From Salarias fasciatus (taxonomy: Eukaryota > Chordata > Actinopteri > Blenniiformes > Blenniidae), in assembly GCF_902148845.1 (NCBI RefSeq), contig NC_043766.1, forward strand, positions 19,046,094-19,110,093: a DNA stretch of 64,000 nucleotides, read 5' to 3'. The notes under the pieces are model-generated. The model did not search any database. It was not told the origin of the DNA and saw only the letters and a program-made list of their open reading frames with translations. This document shows, piece by piece, positions 1 to 10,908 of this stretch. Position 1 is the first letter of the stretch; each line of letters starts with the position of its first letter. The position numbers were made by a program, and so were the translations under genes.

Positions 1-1837
1 TGTTAGTGTATGTTGTTGAGTTGTGTGGCTGTGGTCCCTTTCATCAACCTCACATCTCACATAGACATCCATGTATTATGAGAGACAGGTGAAACTAGAG
101 TACCTGGAAAAATCCCACACTCACATAGTGAGTTCTTGCAAACTCTACATATAAAGGCCAGACTCAGATTTGAAGCCATTGCCTTCTCTCAAAAGACTCT
201 CCCACTGCTGAATTAAATCTTGACTTCAACTTTCCACAAGTTATAGAAATAAAAGCCAAAATTTGCAACTGGGTAGCAATACTGAATATTACTCACTACA
301 AATTCACTTAGCTAAAAGTAATTGGTATATTGAAACATTTAAGTTTAAAAAGTAAAATCCCACCAGATAAAGGCAAACATTTTTTTGTAAAATACAGTTA
401 AACCTACATTTGAAATGCTTTTTACAAAACTGTAAGTTTAATTTTAGCTTAACTTTCAGTCACAAAATATATATACTATTGTGCTTGCACATGCTTTCAC
501 AAAGTTTTCTATCCAAATTTGAACACAGCAGGCTTTATCTTACGGTGACCATTAAAAGAGCAACCCTTTTCTGAATAAAAAAAACATGACAATTTATTAA
601 AAATGCTGAAAAATCATGTAGATTAAAAAAAATCTGATTCCCAAACACTGTTTAATGTCATTTGGAGTTCAATTTGAAAGGTACTTAACTCTTACTATAA
701 CTACTACAGCTGCACCATAACTTGTTTGCTCGACCAGAAGACAATGTATACTGATAAAGGGAACAGTGAGTACCTCATAAAATAAACTGACAGTCCATGA
801 AGGACTTTGGAGACCAAACAATTGGGGGGGGGGGGGGGAGACAGGTTAATCCTCAGTCTTATGAACTTGATATTCTTTTTTTTTTTTTTAAATACTATTT
901 TCTTTTTTAGCTTCTGGCTCAAGTAAAATCCAACATGGAGATCACAGGATTTACTGTGGCGACCAAGGAAATGATCAGCTGTTTTTAGTTTACTTCTTTA
1001 CAGTATGCATGTTCACAAAACAATATTGAGGTTAACTTGAGGCTGAACGTGATGTTTGATTGTTACAATTAAATGTTGAGATAAAACAAAGTAACAGAGT
1101 TGAAAAAATAAAAAGCAGCCAAGTACTTTCTTTCCTGATTAAGAATTGATCTTAAATATGCTGATACATACTTAAATATTGACCTAAATTAGACTATCCA
1201 TAATGATAAACACTTGACATTTTTCAAATGTGTGACAGTTTCAGAATGTTTGATAGTTTTTGAATGTCTGATGTTCTTCAAATCAGTTCAAACTGAGTAA
1301 AACTCAACATTTTGCAAATCATATTTATTTGCAATAATCCTGGTACATCATAAACAGTGCCTCTGAGCATTGTTCAGCTCAACAATTATTCTGTAATCTG
1401 CTTTTCCACACAAGACGTGAACCTGGAAAAAATCCTTTTTTTCCCCAAGTACCTGAAACTTGAACCCTTTTGGGTGTTTAAAACTCTAGATGAAATATGT
1501 TTGAAATGTCCTGTGATATTAAGAATTGGACCTTGTCAGAAGATATTAACCAATGCTTATAGGGAGCTTTCTTTGTGTTTTCTTTTAACATAATGGTCCA
1601 TGTTTTTCAGAGACATGGGTTTCAGGGCTTTACTCTGACAGCAAATTGGAAAAAAAAAAAAGCATTTTAATTCTCCCTTCTTACATCTGCCTCCTGTACT
1701 TTACATGACCAGAAAAGAGTTCCTTGATACTTCTTCTTTCTTTTGACTTATGTCACCACTGAACTGCAGAAATGCCAGTGAATGCACTACATTATTCTTC
1801 AAGTAAATGTTGTGTGACAGAGTCATCTTCTATACAT
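1..1837. other. Intergenic or distal 3' sequence, no gene recognised
   Basis: AT-rich sequence with no reading frame that resembles a known protein and no convincing splice-site pairs. It holds a run of 15 G at 824-838 and several short A or T runs. It lies beyond the likely polyadenylation signal of mrpl54 (minus strand). It could include an alternative longer mrpl54 3' UTR or an intron of a gene outside the window; nothing in the sequence decides this. Confidence 0.5.
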
Positions 1838-1843
1838 TTTATT
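1838..1843 (-). terminator. mrpl54: Polyadenylation signal of mrpl54
   Basis: The plus-strand hexamer TTTATT reads AATAAA on the minus strand, about 107 bp past the mrpl54 stop codon. The distance fits a short 3' UTR for a ribosomal-protein gene. A second AATAAA lies farther out near 1323-1328. Confidence 0.5.
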
Positions 1844-1949
1844 CAGGAAGTTGACATCAGCTCTGTCTTGGCATCACATCACTGTCAAAATAATCAGTCC
1901 AGACTGTGAAGCTGTGCAGAAAGAAGCACGCCGTCGAAACACTGAAGGC

Positions 1950-3549
1950 CTACAACTTCTTCCCTTTATTTAATCTGTTGTAGCGCCAAATGTTTTCCTT
2001 CCTCAGGCGTTTCCAATACTCCCAGGTGTCTGATTCCAGCTCGTGCAATTTTTTGGGCAATCCCAGGTTCAACTGGAACAACCTGAGTCGGCGATAAAAA
2101 GAGAAAGCAGATTGTTGTGAGTACAACAAGTATAATTGTATAATTTGGCCTTGATATTACATCTCTTTTTGATGCTATAGTCTCTACCACAACTCCAAAT
2201 TGCATGTAAACAAAGTAAGATCACTTGAATGTTGAACATGTTGACATTTAATAGCATATTGTGCAAGCACTGAGTACGGTTGATACAACTATCTGATAGA
2301 TTATCTATTATCTTTCGGAGTAATATGCATAATCCCCAATAACCCACCTGTCTCCTCTCCCAGCATCATCATGAGAATATTTTTACAGACTAACAACTGA
2401 ACCATCATATTTGAAATGTATTTGCTTTATTTGTGTGGACGGAATCAGGGTAATGGTGAATACAGAACAACTATTGGATATACTTTTCAACAGAGAGACA
2501 TAGAGACTACTTTATTGTCTACGTGTCAATGTGATTTGCACCTATGGAATATTTTAGGTCTCAAAAAACATAAAAATGCCTGGTTTTATGAGTACTACTT
2601 TTCTTGTGTGAGGGTGCATTAGTTTGTTTTTTACTGAAAACATTGCAAATAAATCTAAAAGCTCTTGAATATAAATGGGATGACATCAAACATTAGAGAC
2701 ATCTTCCAACGCAGTGAGTGGGCTGGACTGCACCCAGCCCACTTCACCTTGACAGCCAAAGCAAATATCAGGTAGGTATTTTAAAAACCCAAAACATTAC
2801 ATCTGTAAAGGCAGAATTGGTTGAATGGCTGAATCAGATTCCATCTTATTGGTGCACTTTATGAAGTGTGTGGGGATTGATGATTTCATAATTTGTATTC
2901 TGCCTAAGACAAACCACATTATAAATAACAACAGTTATTTATGTAATTATGTGCTAAATCTGTTTTCACAATGAAATACATTTTCTCACCATTCAGGATA
3001 TTCTTCCGTAGGCTTTAACTTGGGGTCCTCGCCTTCTTTAAAGATGTTGACTCCCACTGCATGAGATGTGAGCCTGACAGGATCTCGACACACCTCTGGG
3101 CCTTTGAGCTCCGCTTTCACCATACCTTTCCCTTTGCCTTTGGCCGCTGAAAGTAAAAAACACACATGCATGGTGTCAATCATAGCACTGTAAATTTAAC
3201 AGTATGACAGCGTTATGTGTTAACATGAAGCACATTGACAAAGTGGATGTGGCACGAGTTAACTGGAATGGGTGCATGTTCATCAAGTGATTTTCTTTCT
3301 TAATCACAAAAAACGTGTTTCCATAGACTGTCACATTCATATGCAATCGTGAGAATCACATTTTGAGCAGCATTTCACACATCAAAGGTCCGTAGTTATT
3401 GTCATTTGTCCTTTCCACTTACCAACTTTCTTCGCATATCCGCACGTCTGTCCTCTGTGGAAGATGCTCGTCTTGCACAGCAGCGAGGTGGATTTACTAG
3501 TGGCACACTGCGTCAACGACGCTACGCGAAATAAACTACGCGCAAACAT
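1950..3549 (-). CDS. mrpl54: Mitochondrial large ribosomal subunit protein mL54 (MRPL54)
   Basis: Nuclear gene for a protein of the 39S mitochondrial ribosomal subunit. Three coding exons on the minus strand: 3549-3423, 3146-2990 and 2082-1950, all with GT-AG introns; the sum is 417 nt, giving 138 aa, the same length as human MRPL54. The ATG at 3549 opens a basic, Ser/Arg-rich N-terminus ([14 protein letters not shown]) that looks like a mitochondrial targeting peptide. Exon 2 encodes the family hallmarks [16 protein letters not shown] and [16 protein letters not shown]; exon 3 encodes the conserved C-terminus with [20 protein letters not shown] Trp codon is split across the exon 2/3 junction (PEYPEW then LFQLN). 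It faces fam32a head to head. No defect is seen. The identification rests on the recognised family sequence. Confidence 0.95.
2714..2747. repeat. Short hairpin in mrpl54 intron 2
   Basis: A perfect 10-bp stem (AGTGGGCTGG at 2717-2726 with CCAGCCCACT at 2734-2743) around a 7-nt loop; with a one-base bulge it extends to 2714-2747. It is too short for a microRNA precursor and no function is assigned. Confidence 0.4.
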
Positions 3550-4186
3550 TTCTTAAACAATGTTTTTAGGTTACCTAAATAACTGAGAGGACCATGCTAC
3601 AGTTTGACTTTCATGGCTCGCTCAGCTTCCGCTTCCTGTTTGTTGCTTTGAGTCAGAATGAAGGGCTGCTGCCGCTGTGTGGACCGGAGGACACACTGCA
3701 GGTGAGGCGCAGTTTCTATTGAATCCGTTCGGTGGCAGCACTGGGACACGCTTGACAGCTGAAATAACACATCATCAAGACATTACGAAATACAGTATCA
3801 TCAAATCAATCAATAAATCAATGAGTGAACCATGAATTGATCCCATAAATGAAAAGAAGTCATGAACACTACATAACTCATTCTGTAAAAAGTGTTTTTG
3901 GTGTGTTATGTTAATTTTGTTCCTCTATTCTTGTACCAGTCATCAATTGATATTTAATATGAATTATTTATTTTTTAATCTTTCCTTATCCTCTAATTTT
4001 TTCTTTGGGAAAACGCTATAAAATATTCGATTCTACTCTAGTGTCAGTTTGCATTCCAAACCAGACGGTGGCAGTAAAAGCAGTGACTGCGCTGGTGTGA
4101 TACCGCCGCCAAGGAAGAAGAAGAAACGCAAAGCAGAGAGGAAGAAGACGCAGAGGAAGAGAAATAACAACGGGGGTTTGAGAAAA
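3550..4186. promoter_or_regulatory. Head-to-head promoter region of mrpl54 and fam32a
   Basis: About 640 bp separate the two divergent start codons. Near mrpl54, GGAA cores typical of ETS/GABP sites lie at about 3624-3640 (minus strand AGGAAGCGGAAG), a common arrangement at genes for mitochondrial proteins. On the fam32a side a TATA-like TATAAAAT sits at 4017-4024, about 165 bp before its ATG, and a long 5' reading frame precedes the ATG at 4187. Whether this is one bidirectional promoter or two separate ones is inference. Confidence 0.5.
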
Positions 4187-6674
4187 ATGTCTGAGTACAA
4201 CTCTGTTCAGAAGTCTGCCCTGAAACTGAAAGATATTGGGGCAATTTCAGCGGGGAAAAAGTAAGTGTAGGAGCCGTGACAATTGTTTACAGTTCAGTCA
4301 AACGCTTTAGCATCTATTTGCCTTCGATAGCAAGCGAAGCTAACGTTAGCTATTGTGCTAACAATACGTTGATTTTATTACTTAATTCTAGTAGTTTGCG
4401 AGTGACATCCCTGAATTGTAGGAATTCATGGTGGAAATCAGCGTTTCGTTGTAAAAGAGAAACGCAAATTCTGAACTCTGGCAGTCATAGTTTCACCAAT
4501 TCGGATTGAAGAGAACACGTTTGGAACACGTTAGCTCGTTAGCATATCTGAGAACAAATAGCTAACGAACCCACTGAAGAGTTCAGATAAACTGAAATAT
4601 TAAATCTCAGAGCATTTTCAAATGCAACATGTGATAAACATATGCAGTTGCGAAATAATCATAAATAGTAATAATTATGATGTTGGTTGCCATTCAGTTT
4701 TACTGTTTCTATGTGAAGACCTGACATCCCAAACATTATGACGTAAACGTATGTAACAAAGCAACAGCAAGTAATATTTAAGTTAGGGCAAACGAATATA
4801 TTGTAAAGACGGGTACCTGTGAAAAAAATAAAGTCAAAATTTATATAAACTTAGAACGGTACTGTTGGTGGGTATGTGGATGCGTGCATTTTGCTGTTCT
4901 GCAATGTGTGTACTCGTAATGCCTTCACCCCCGCCCACACACACACACAAAATACCAAAATGAGTCAGAAAATGTCTTCTGTCTGTCCATAGCAGAAATT
5001 CTGTGTAACTGACAAGGGATTTCTTTTTTTTTGTGACTGTTTTCTTTTATTAGGAAAAAGAAAAAGAACAAAGAGAGTAAGCATCGCATGGAGCAGGTTG
5101 TCACCACTCAAAATGAAGAAGAGGTCAAAACCAAGAAAGCTTATCTTGACAAGAGGACACCAGCTCAAATTGCCTTTGACAAGATGCAAGAAAAGAGGGT
5201 GAGTTGTTGCTGTCCAGTGTCCAGAGGATGACATTAATTTCTTGTCATGGGTGTTCCCTTTGCTGTATTGCTAAAAGTTTCTGAAGAATGTGCTGCAGAA
5301 ACTGAAACAGACTCCTTTGAGTTGGGTGTTGTGGAATGGAGAGTAATTTGTTACATATGCAGCCGTATAATAAAGATGATTAATGCTGCTTTTCCAATGA
5401 TGATATCGGCTCTATTCTACTGTCATTTTTGTGCATTTCCACTGATAAAATGTTTCCACTGATGAAATGTGTCTGGTACCTGGTGCAACTTTTTTGGTAT
5501 CTGTTCCCTTGGTGTTCAAAAGACAACATCTCTGTACTAAAAGATAATGTAGACACACTGCAGATGATTAGTTTCAGAGAACCATTTCACCATCATTGTT
5601 TCATCAACAGTAGCTAAGCACAGATTAAACAACAGCTGCTCAATCCCTTACCTGAGTTTTTGTCACTGAAAATGGCATGATGACAGTTTAACAGTGGAAA
5701 CACTTCCCTTAAGAAGTACTGGCTCCCAGCAGTAGAGCTGATACCAAAAACGTGGCATAAATTTATGGAACTGTTTCTCGCTGATGTTGACCCACTCTGT
5801 AATAATTTTTATGTGACATTATCGAACACAGTGTCTCATTCATCTGAAAACTAGCATTACATGATCATAATGTATGATCACATGATTATAACTTATATAT
5901 CCATTTTGCTCAGATTTTAAGTGCTCAAGGTGCCATTGTTAGAACAGTAAACATTTAAGATATATCAAACAGATTGTTTTTTCAGCAGTGACACTACTGT
6001 AAGTCTACTGAAGTGTCTTAAGTAGATTATTAACTTTTTCTCCTTTGAACTTCGATGTTTGGTCATTACTGATTTGTTGTGAACAGCCTTGTTTCTTTAC
6101 TGGGGAGAAATCTCAGTCTTGTATGCTTTCAAATGGTAAACAGTTAATTCCGTCTTGTCCTCGATTCTGTTCCATTATTTTAGTATGTCACTCATCATGC
6201 CTCGCTAACAATAATCAGTAAAGGACAAAGTTCATTCCATGAAACTCTGAATTGTGTAACATAACGGACTGTGGAACACACATAATGGACCATCTTGACT
6301 TTTTTTTTTTTTCTTCTGCTGATGAATGGCCTTTGAAAATGTTACGTCTACTGATAGTTTTGTTTCTGATAAATGTTTCTCTAGGATATTGTTTTTAGAG
6401 AAGCTTTATATGACTTTCAATGTTTACAATAATGTCTTTTCTTTATTTCCTACAGCAAATGGAACGGATTTTAAACAAAGCATCAAAGACACACAAACAC
6501 AGAGTTGAGGTAAATGTCAAACATGACTCTCCTGTTATTGCAGCACACAACATCAAACGCATTCATGTTTTGATTAACAAATGAACTTATTTTGTCTGTT
6601 ATCAGGATTTCAATCGCCACCTGGACACCCTGACAGAGCATTACGATATCCCCAAGGTCAGCTGGACCAAATAA
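4187..6674 (+). CDS. fam32a: FAM32A homologue (nuclear, lysine-rich, spliceosome-associated)
   Basis: Four coding exons: 4187-4260, 5054-5198, 6456-6509, 6606-6674; total 342 nt, 113 aa (human 112 aa). The start is the first Met that gives the family N-terminus (MSEYNSVQKSALKLK). A lysine-rich block (KKKKKKNKESKH) follows, then the diagnostic C-terminal half: DKRTPAQIAFDKMQEKR, QMERILNKASKTHKHRVE and DFNRHLDTLTEHYDIPKVSW. FAM32A is a small nuclear protein; in human step-II spliceosome structures its C-terminal tail reaches the active site, which explains the extreme conservation of that end. All introns are GT-AG. Intron 2 (1.26 kb) carries a MITE relic. An ATG at 4049 in another frame leads only to a short basic peptide and is not supported. 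Confidence 0.95.
5388..5760. mobile_element. Degenerate MITE, PIF/Harbinger-like
   Basis: The left part (TTTCCACTGATAAAATG, then GGTACCTGGTGC and TTTTTTGGTATC) and the right part (CAGTGGAAA, then GTACTGGCTC and GATACCAAAAACG) resemble the inverted ends of a common fish MITE whose ends read roughly TTTCCACTGC...GTACCTGGTAC. The ends are inverted relative to each other but heavily diverged, so the limits are approximate and the superfamily is a recollection, not a search result. It lies in fam32a intron 2. Confidence 0.4.
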
Positions 6675-6727
6675 GAGGAACAGCCTTCGTCAAATGTGGA
6701 TTTGTTTTCTAGTTTCATGTATTCACC

Positions 6728-6780
6728 ATTAAAATGTTATTCAAATGCTATCTTTTGTTATTGCATACGTTCACATTAAA
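6728..6780 (+). terminator. fam32a: Polyadenylation signals of fam32a
   Basis: Two ATTAAA hexamers, at 6728-6733 and 6775-6780, lie 54 and 101 bp after the fam32a stop codon, the second followed by a T/G-rich stretch. They would give a very short 3' UTR and end the gene before the opposing fh transcript. Confidence 0.5.
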
Positions 6781-7293
6781 GAGTATGCCTATATACGTGT
6801 TTTTGTCTTGATGATGAGACCACACTTTTAAATGTTTGTTCCTGTGTTAAAAACAAGAAGAGAATCCAGAATCATATTTCACTTTATCACATTTTATTGA
6901 ACTGGAGCACTGCTTAAGTGGCACACACACAAATTACAGATGTCCATATTTGAACTTGGATGGAACAGTGAAAACACCTTAACAGTATTTTGGTAGGAAA
7001 ATTAGGGCCAAAATGGTTGTCTTAACAGTGAAGCTATATCATGTATTTCTGTAACGGGTCCAACCACAGATAAATTGACTTCACAACTTTACCAGAATGA
7101 AATTAAGGTGTGTAACACCAAATACCATGTCAGCTGTCTCAGCTAAGAGCTGAGCAACACTAACAAACCACAAACAGTGCAGACTGAATGTTAAACGGTA
7201 AGAAGATGTATCAAACAAGAGAGGAGCTTTATCATCGTTTTATTAGGAGATCCGAGATGTTCAAAAATGGTCTTGCTCATACAGTTCAAAGCT

Positions 7294-7303
7294 TTTATTT
7301 ATT
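7294..7303 (-). terminator. fh: Polyadenylation signal of fh
   Basis: Overlapping AATAAATAAA on the minus strand, about 72 bp after the fh stop codon. Another AATAAA on the same strand lies near 7239. No poly-A tract remains in the genomic DNA after the gene. Confidence 0.5.
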
Positions 7304-7374
7304 TAGAAATACACTTTTCTCAAAGTTGAAAAGGTATCGTCTCTGTTTTGTGACCTTTCTTGGGTTGTGAGAGT

Positions 7375-8874
7375 TCATTTTGGCCCCAACATCTCACTTG
7401 GTTTCACCCACTGGTCAAACTGCTCCTCGGTCAGGTAGCCCAGCTCCACAGCGACGGCCTTCAACGTGGAGCCTTTCTTGTGAGCCGTTTTGGCAATGGT
7501 GGCTGCTTTGTCGTACCCGATGTGAGGGTTGAGTGCAGTGACCAGCATGAGAGACTCGCTCATGAGCTTGTTGATCCTCTCCGTGTTGGCCTGGATGCCC
7601 ACCACGCAGTTGTTGGTGAAGGACACGGATGCATCGCCGAGCAGTCGTGCCGAGTTGAGGACGTTCTTGATTATCATGGGCTTGAACACGTTGAGCTCAA
7701 AGTGTCCATTACTACCTCCGACAGTGACTGCCACATGGTTTCCCATCACCTGGGCTGCGACCATCGTCATGGCCTCACACTGAGTGGGGTTCACTTTTCC
7801 GGGCATGATGCTGCTTCCTGGCTCGTTCTCTGGTAAGATGAGCTCTCCCAGACCAGAGCGCGGTCCTGAACCCAGGAAGCGGATGTCGTTGGCGATCTTC
7901 ATCATGCTAACGGCCACTGTGTTCAGGGCTCCGCTCAGCTCCACCAGGGCGTCGTGGGCAGCCAGAGCTTCAAACTTGTTGGGGGCGGTCACAAATGGCA
8001 GACCTGTGAGAGAAGCGACAGTGGTCGCCACTTTCTCAGCAAAGCCAATGCGGGTGTTGAGTCCGGTTCCCACTGCCGTGCCTCCTGCTGCCAGCTCATA
8101 CACCCGGGGCATAGCGGCCTTCACTCTCTCAATGCTGTACTTCACCTGCTGGACGTAACCCCCGAACTCCTGTCCGAGGGAGAGCGGCACAGCATCCTGA
8201 GTGTGAGTGCGTCCGATTTTGATGATATCTTTGAACTCTTCAGCTTTAGCAGCCAGGGCGTCATGTAAAGTCTGCAGGCCGGGCAGCAGGACTTGGTGGA
8301 CCTCCGTAGCTGCTGCGATGTGCATGGCAGTGGGGAAGGTGTCATTGGAGCTCTGACTCTTGTTCACATGGTCATTAGGGTGAACTGGGTCCTTGGAGCC
8401 CAGCTGTCCCCCCAGAATCTCAATGGCCCTATTACTGATCACCTCATTGACGTTCATGTTGGTCTGAGTTCCAGATCCAGTCTGCCACACCACCAGAGGG
8501 AAATGATCATCCAGTTTTCCAGCTGAAACCTCCTCCGCAGCCTGGACAATAGCATCTGCAATCTTTGGGCTGAGACCATAGTCTTTGTTTACCTCTGCAG
8601 CTGCTTTCTTCAGGATCCCGAAGGCTTTGATCACTTGGATTGGCATTCTCTCACTCGGTCCTCCTATCTTGAAGTTCATGGTGGATCTCACAGTCTGGGC
8701 ACCATAGTACTTGTCGGCTGGGACCTGCAGCTCACCGAACGTGTCCCGCTCCACCCTGAAGCCCGAGCTGGCCATTCTGGACGTGCAGAGGATGACTTTA
8801 GAGTTCACGCTGAGTCTTTGCAAACTCAGGAGGGTGCAGCTCACCCGCGGGACGTGCTTCAGAGACCGAAACAT
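7375..8874 (-). CDS. fh: Fumarate hydratase, intact and intronless
   Basis: Class II fumarase: fumarate + water to malate in the mitochondrial TCA cycle, with a cytosolic/nuclear pool. One uninterrupted frame; vertebrate FH normally has about ten coding exons. I place the start at 8874 (499 aa; human 510), where [16 protein letters not shown] looks like a targeting peptide; the same frame opens 17 codons earlier, at 8925, only about 12 bp from an inverted CCAAT box. A later Met ([17 protein letters not shown]) matches the human internal start of the cytosolic form. Numbered from the 8925 Met: [17 protein letters not shown] 182-198, [17 protein letters not shown] 238-254 (His241 is the family's catalytic-site His) and the signature loop [11 protein letters not shown] 370-380, with the mobile-loop serines at 371-372. 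The C-terminus ([11 protein letters not shown]) is complete. No key residue is missing, so purifying selection is likely. Confidence 0.93.
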   Translation of the reverse strand: MFRSLKHVPRVSCTLLSLQRLSVNSKVILCTSRMASSGFRVERDTFGELQVPADKYYGAQTVRSTMNFKIGGPSERMPIQVIKAFGILKKAAAEVNKDYGLSPKIADAIVQAAEEVSAGKLDDHFPLVVWQTGSGTQTNMNVNEVISNRAIEILGGQLGSKDPVHPNDHVNKSQSSNDTFPTAMHIAAATEVHQVLLPGLQTLHDALAAKAEEFKDIIKIGRTHTQDAVPLSLGQEFGGYVQQVKYSIERVKAAMPRVYELAAGGTAVGTGLNTRIGFAEKVATTVASLTGLPFVTAPNKFEALAAHDALVELSGALNTVAVSMMKIANDIRFLGSGPRSGLGELILPENEPGSSIMPGKVNPTQCEAMTMVAAQVMGNHVAVTVGGSNGHFELNVFKPMIIKNVLNSARLLGDASVSFTNNCVVGIQANTERINKLMSESLMLVTALNPHIGYDKAATIAKTAHKKGSTLKAVAVELGYLTEEQFDQWVKPSEMLGPK

Positions 8875-8925
8875 GGCTTCGCAGTAGAGGTGAGTGCTGG
8901 GGGAGGTCAATGCAGCCTTCCACAT

Positions 8926-8975
8926 TGCCTCCTGTCATTGGACGAACACGAGACCGATGTGGTGTCAGCCAATCA
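8926..8975 (-). promoter_or_regulatory. fh: fh proximal promoter with paired CCAAT boxes
   Basis: ATTGG at 8937-8941 and CCAAT at 8969-8973 form two opposed NF-Y-type boxes about 30 bp apart, in a locally GC-rich stretch just upstream of the fh start. Their closeness to the Met at 8925 is the main reason to prefer the start at 8874. Assignment to fh is inference. Confidence 0.45.
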
Positions 8976-9529
8976 GAGGGCAGAGAAGGCGGGATTTCCG
9001 CGGAGACTGTCGTATCGGGTTAAATCGATCTGTGTGCTTCATCCGGATCAGTCAAGTTTTCCAAAATGGCACACCACACTGTTTCCTGTCAGAGATTCAC
9101 TCCTAATGCACTCAAGAGAATAAAACCGGCAGGTTTACATAACACCCTACTATTAATATACACATGTAGAACTCCAGTCATCAGGGCCAACAGCCTGCAT
9201 GTTTTGACTGCAGCACAGTTGATTTGAATGAGGGGCTCATCGTTAGGCTTTTTTTCTTCGAGCTTGAGGATAATATCAACATGAGATTCAGGTATATTGA
9301 AGCAGAGACTTGACCCTTGAGGAATGCAGGAACACCAATGAAAAGGTGCAATCAAACAGCTAAATAAGCACAAATTTGATCACTTAAGATAATCTATTAT
9401 GAAGTCTCATGGTAAAAATCTTTAACTTTTATGCTGAGAAATTATGTGTGATGTAAATATATTGAAATGTTCAATGAAAGCCCTGTTTATTTTATGAATG
9501 TCCCTTTTTGACAGAATACAATGGAATTG

Positions 9530-9590
9530 AGTCAAAATACTTTATGAATCCCAGAGGGAAATTTGTTACTCCATTGCCATATAAATGACT
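9530..9590 (-). mobile_element. LINE 3' tail remnant
   Basis: On the minus strand the segment reads AATTTCCCTCTGGGATTCAT followed by AAAGTATTTTGACT, close to the AATTTCCCC...GGGATxAATAAAGTAT ends shared by many fish L2-like elements and their SINEs. Only the last ~60 bp is present. Confidence 0.4.
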
Positions 9591-10063
9591 GAATTTCTGC
9601 CTTTTATAATTGATTTTAGTAATCGCGCCTGCTGTCTCTCCTTTTAATTTTGTTTTTCACATGAACATAAAACACAGAACATAGCAACAAAAAAAAATTC
9701 ATAAATAAAAAAATGAAATTAATTAAGTTAAAAGTGCAAGCATGAGAGATCGTCAGGCCCTCTTAATTTTAAGAATCATTCAAGTCTGTTTTCTTTGTTA
9801 CTGTTTTCTCCATTTGTCTCAGTTAGTTGCCAAGATCTTGTATTTTCAACTTTTAGATACATTTCTCTGTAATAAAACTGTCATTGATTACTCTAACTCA
9901 GTTTATATAATTTGGTGCCCTCATCTTGAATTCATTATTATTCGAATTCGAATTCGTTATTACTTTTTGGCTGCTTCCAAGAGCAGGACTCATGTGCACA
10001 ATATTTTCAAGAGAAAACACAAAAACCCCAGTGTTCGGAGCCACTGCACTGAGAAAATGCAAC

Positions 10064-10101
10064 TTTTTGAGAAGTGCTCCTAAGGAGGACCTTCTCAAAA
10101 A
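10064..10101. repeat. 38-bp near-perfect palindrome
   Basis: The arms TTTTTGAGAAG and CTTCTCAAAAA enclose CTCCT/AGGAG, giving an inverted repeat with only a few mismatches and almost no loop. It may be the core of a degenerate MITE or a fold-back mutation. It lies about 800 bp upstream of hdgfl2. Confidence 0.5.
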
Positions 10102-10674
10102 TGTCCAAAATTCATTGTCGTATAAACGTCGTATGGGCAAAAATCATATTTTCTGACAATGCTCAGAAATACCACGGATGAGCTTATGCACCACAGTCGT
10201 AGTTAATAGTTGTTCTGCACATGTACAAGTAAATGGTATTCCGTAGAGTGCCATGACTTCTAGTTGATTTTTTCCTAGGACTTGGTAGTTTTACAGTTGA
10301 GGGTCACCCACCAACTTTGTTGTCTGTCCATACTGCCCATGTGAGCAACATACAAAAAAAAAAAATAATTAAAATAATTAACAAAATAATTTTACTCAAT
10401 TTTGTTGTCCCTCATAACCAAAAAATTCACAAAATCTGTGCATACTCAGAAATGCACTATTTTTTTTATATATGGCCAAGGTGTATGTCTGTGGTTTGTT
10501 TCATATGTCAGTTTTGATTGGTTTGCTTTTAATTTTGTGGTGTATTTTTGTCGTTTTATAACTTGTTTGCACAGAGATCAGGTAATATTTCTTTTATTTA
10601 TTCACACTCAGCTGCTTCACTTGGCTATTCTGAAGCGCCTTTTTCGTCTTCTTCATTCGTAGCAGTGGTGCCTC

Positions 10675-10908
10675 GCTCCTCTCCTCTACTGTGAAGTCAG
10701 ACTGTTCCGGCTCACCGGAAGAGTCTCGTGCGCCTTCTCTATCTTCACGCGGCACTCGCTTATCGCGGTTAGTGTACTGTTAGCCCGCGAGCTAACCCCA
10801 TCGTTTCCAGGTTTCGTGTCGACCTGAAAACACCCGACCCAGAGAGACACGGAAAATACTGCGCACTTGAAGACGTTTTGGGCCCACGCTGCACGCAGGA
10901 GCGGGACA
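10675..10908 (+). promoter_or_regulatory. hdgfl2: hdgfl2 promoter and 5' UTR with a palindromic ETS pair
   Basis: The base composition turns GC-rich here. TTCCGG at 10705-10710 and CCGGAA at 10715-10720, separated by CTCA, form two facing ETS/GABP cores. No TATA box is seen. This is the usual look of a housekeeping promoter; the transcription start cannot be placed exactly. Confidence 0.5.

Larger units (their letters stand above)
8976..10670. other. Intergenic spacer between fh and hdgfl2
   Basis: AT-rich spacer between two divergent genes. It contains a probable LINE tail remnant (about 9530-9590), tandem GAATTC units near 9944-9956 and a near-perfect palindrome at 10064-10101. No coding or RNA gene is recognised. 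Confidence 0.5.

Noticed and set aside
2714-2747. microRNA precursor in mrpl54 intron 2
   Set aside because: Stem of 10-14 bp is far shorter than a pre-miRNA hairpin.
7360-9123. Several plus-strand frames opposite fh (up to 162 codons)
   Set aside because: They are antisense shadows of the fh coding frame; codon bias of fh keeps the opposite strand open.
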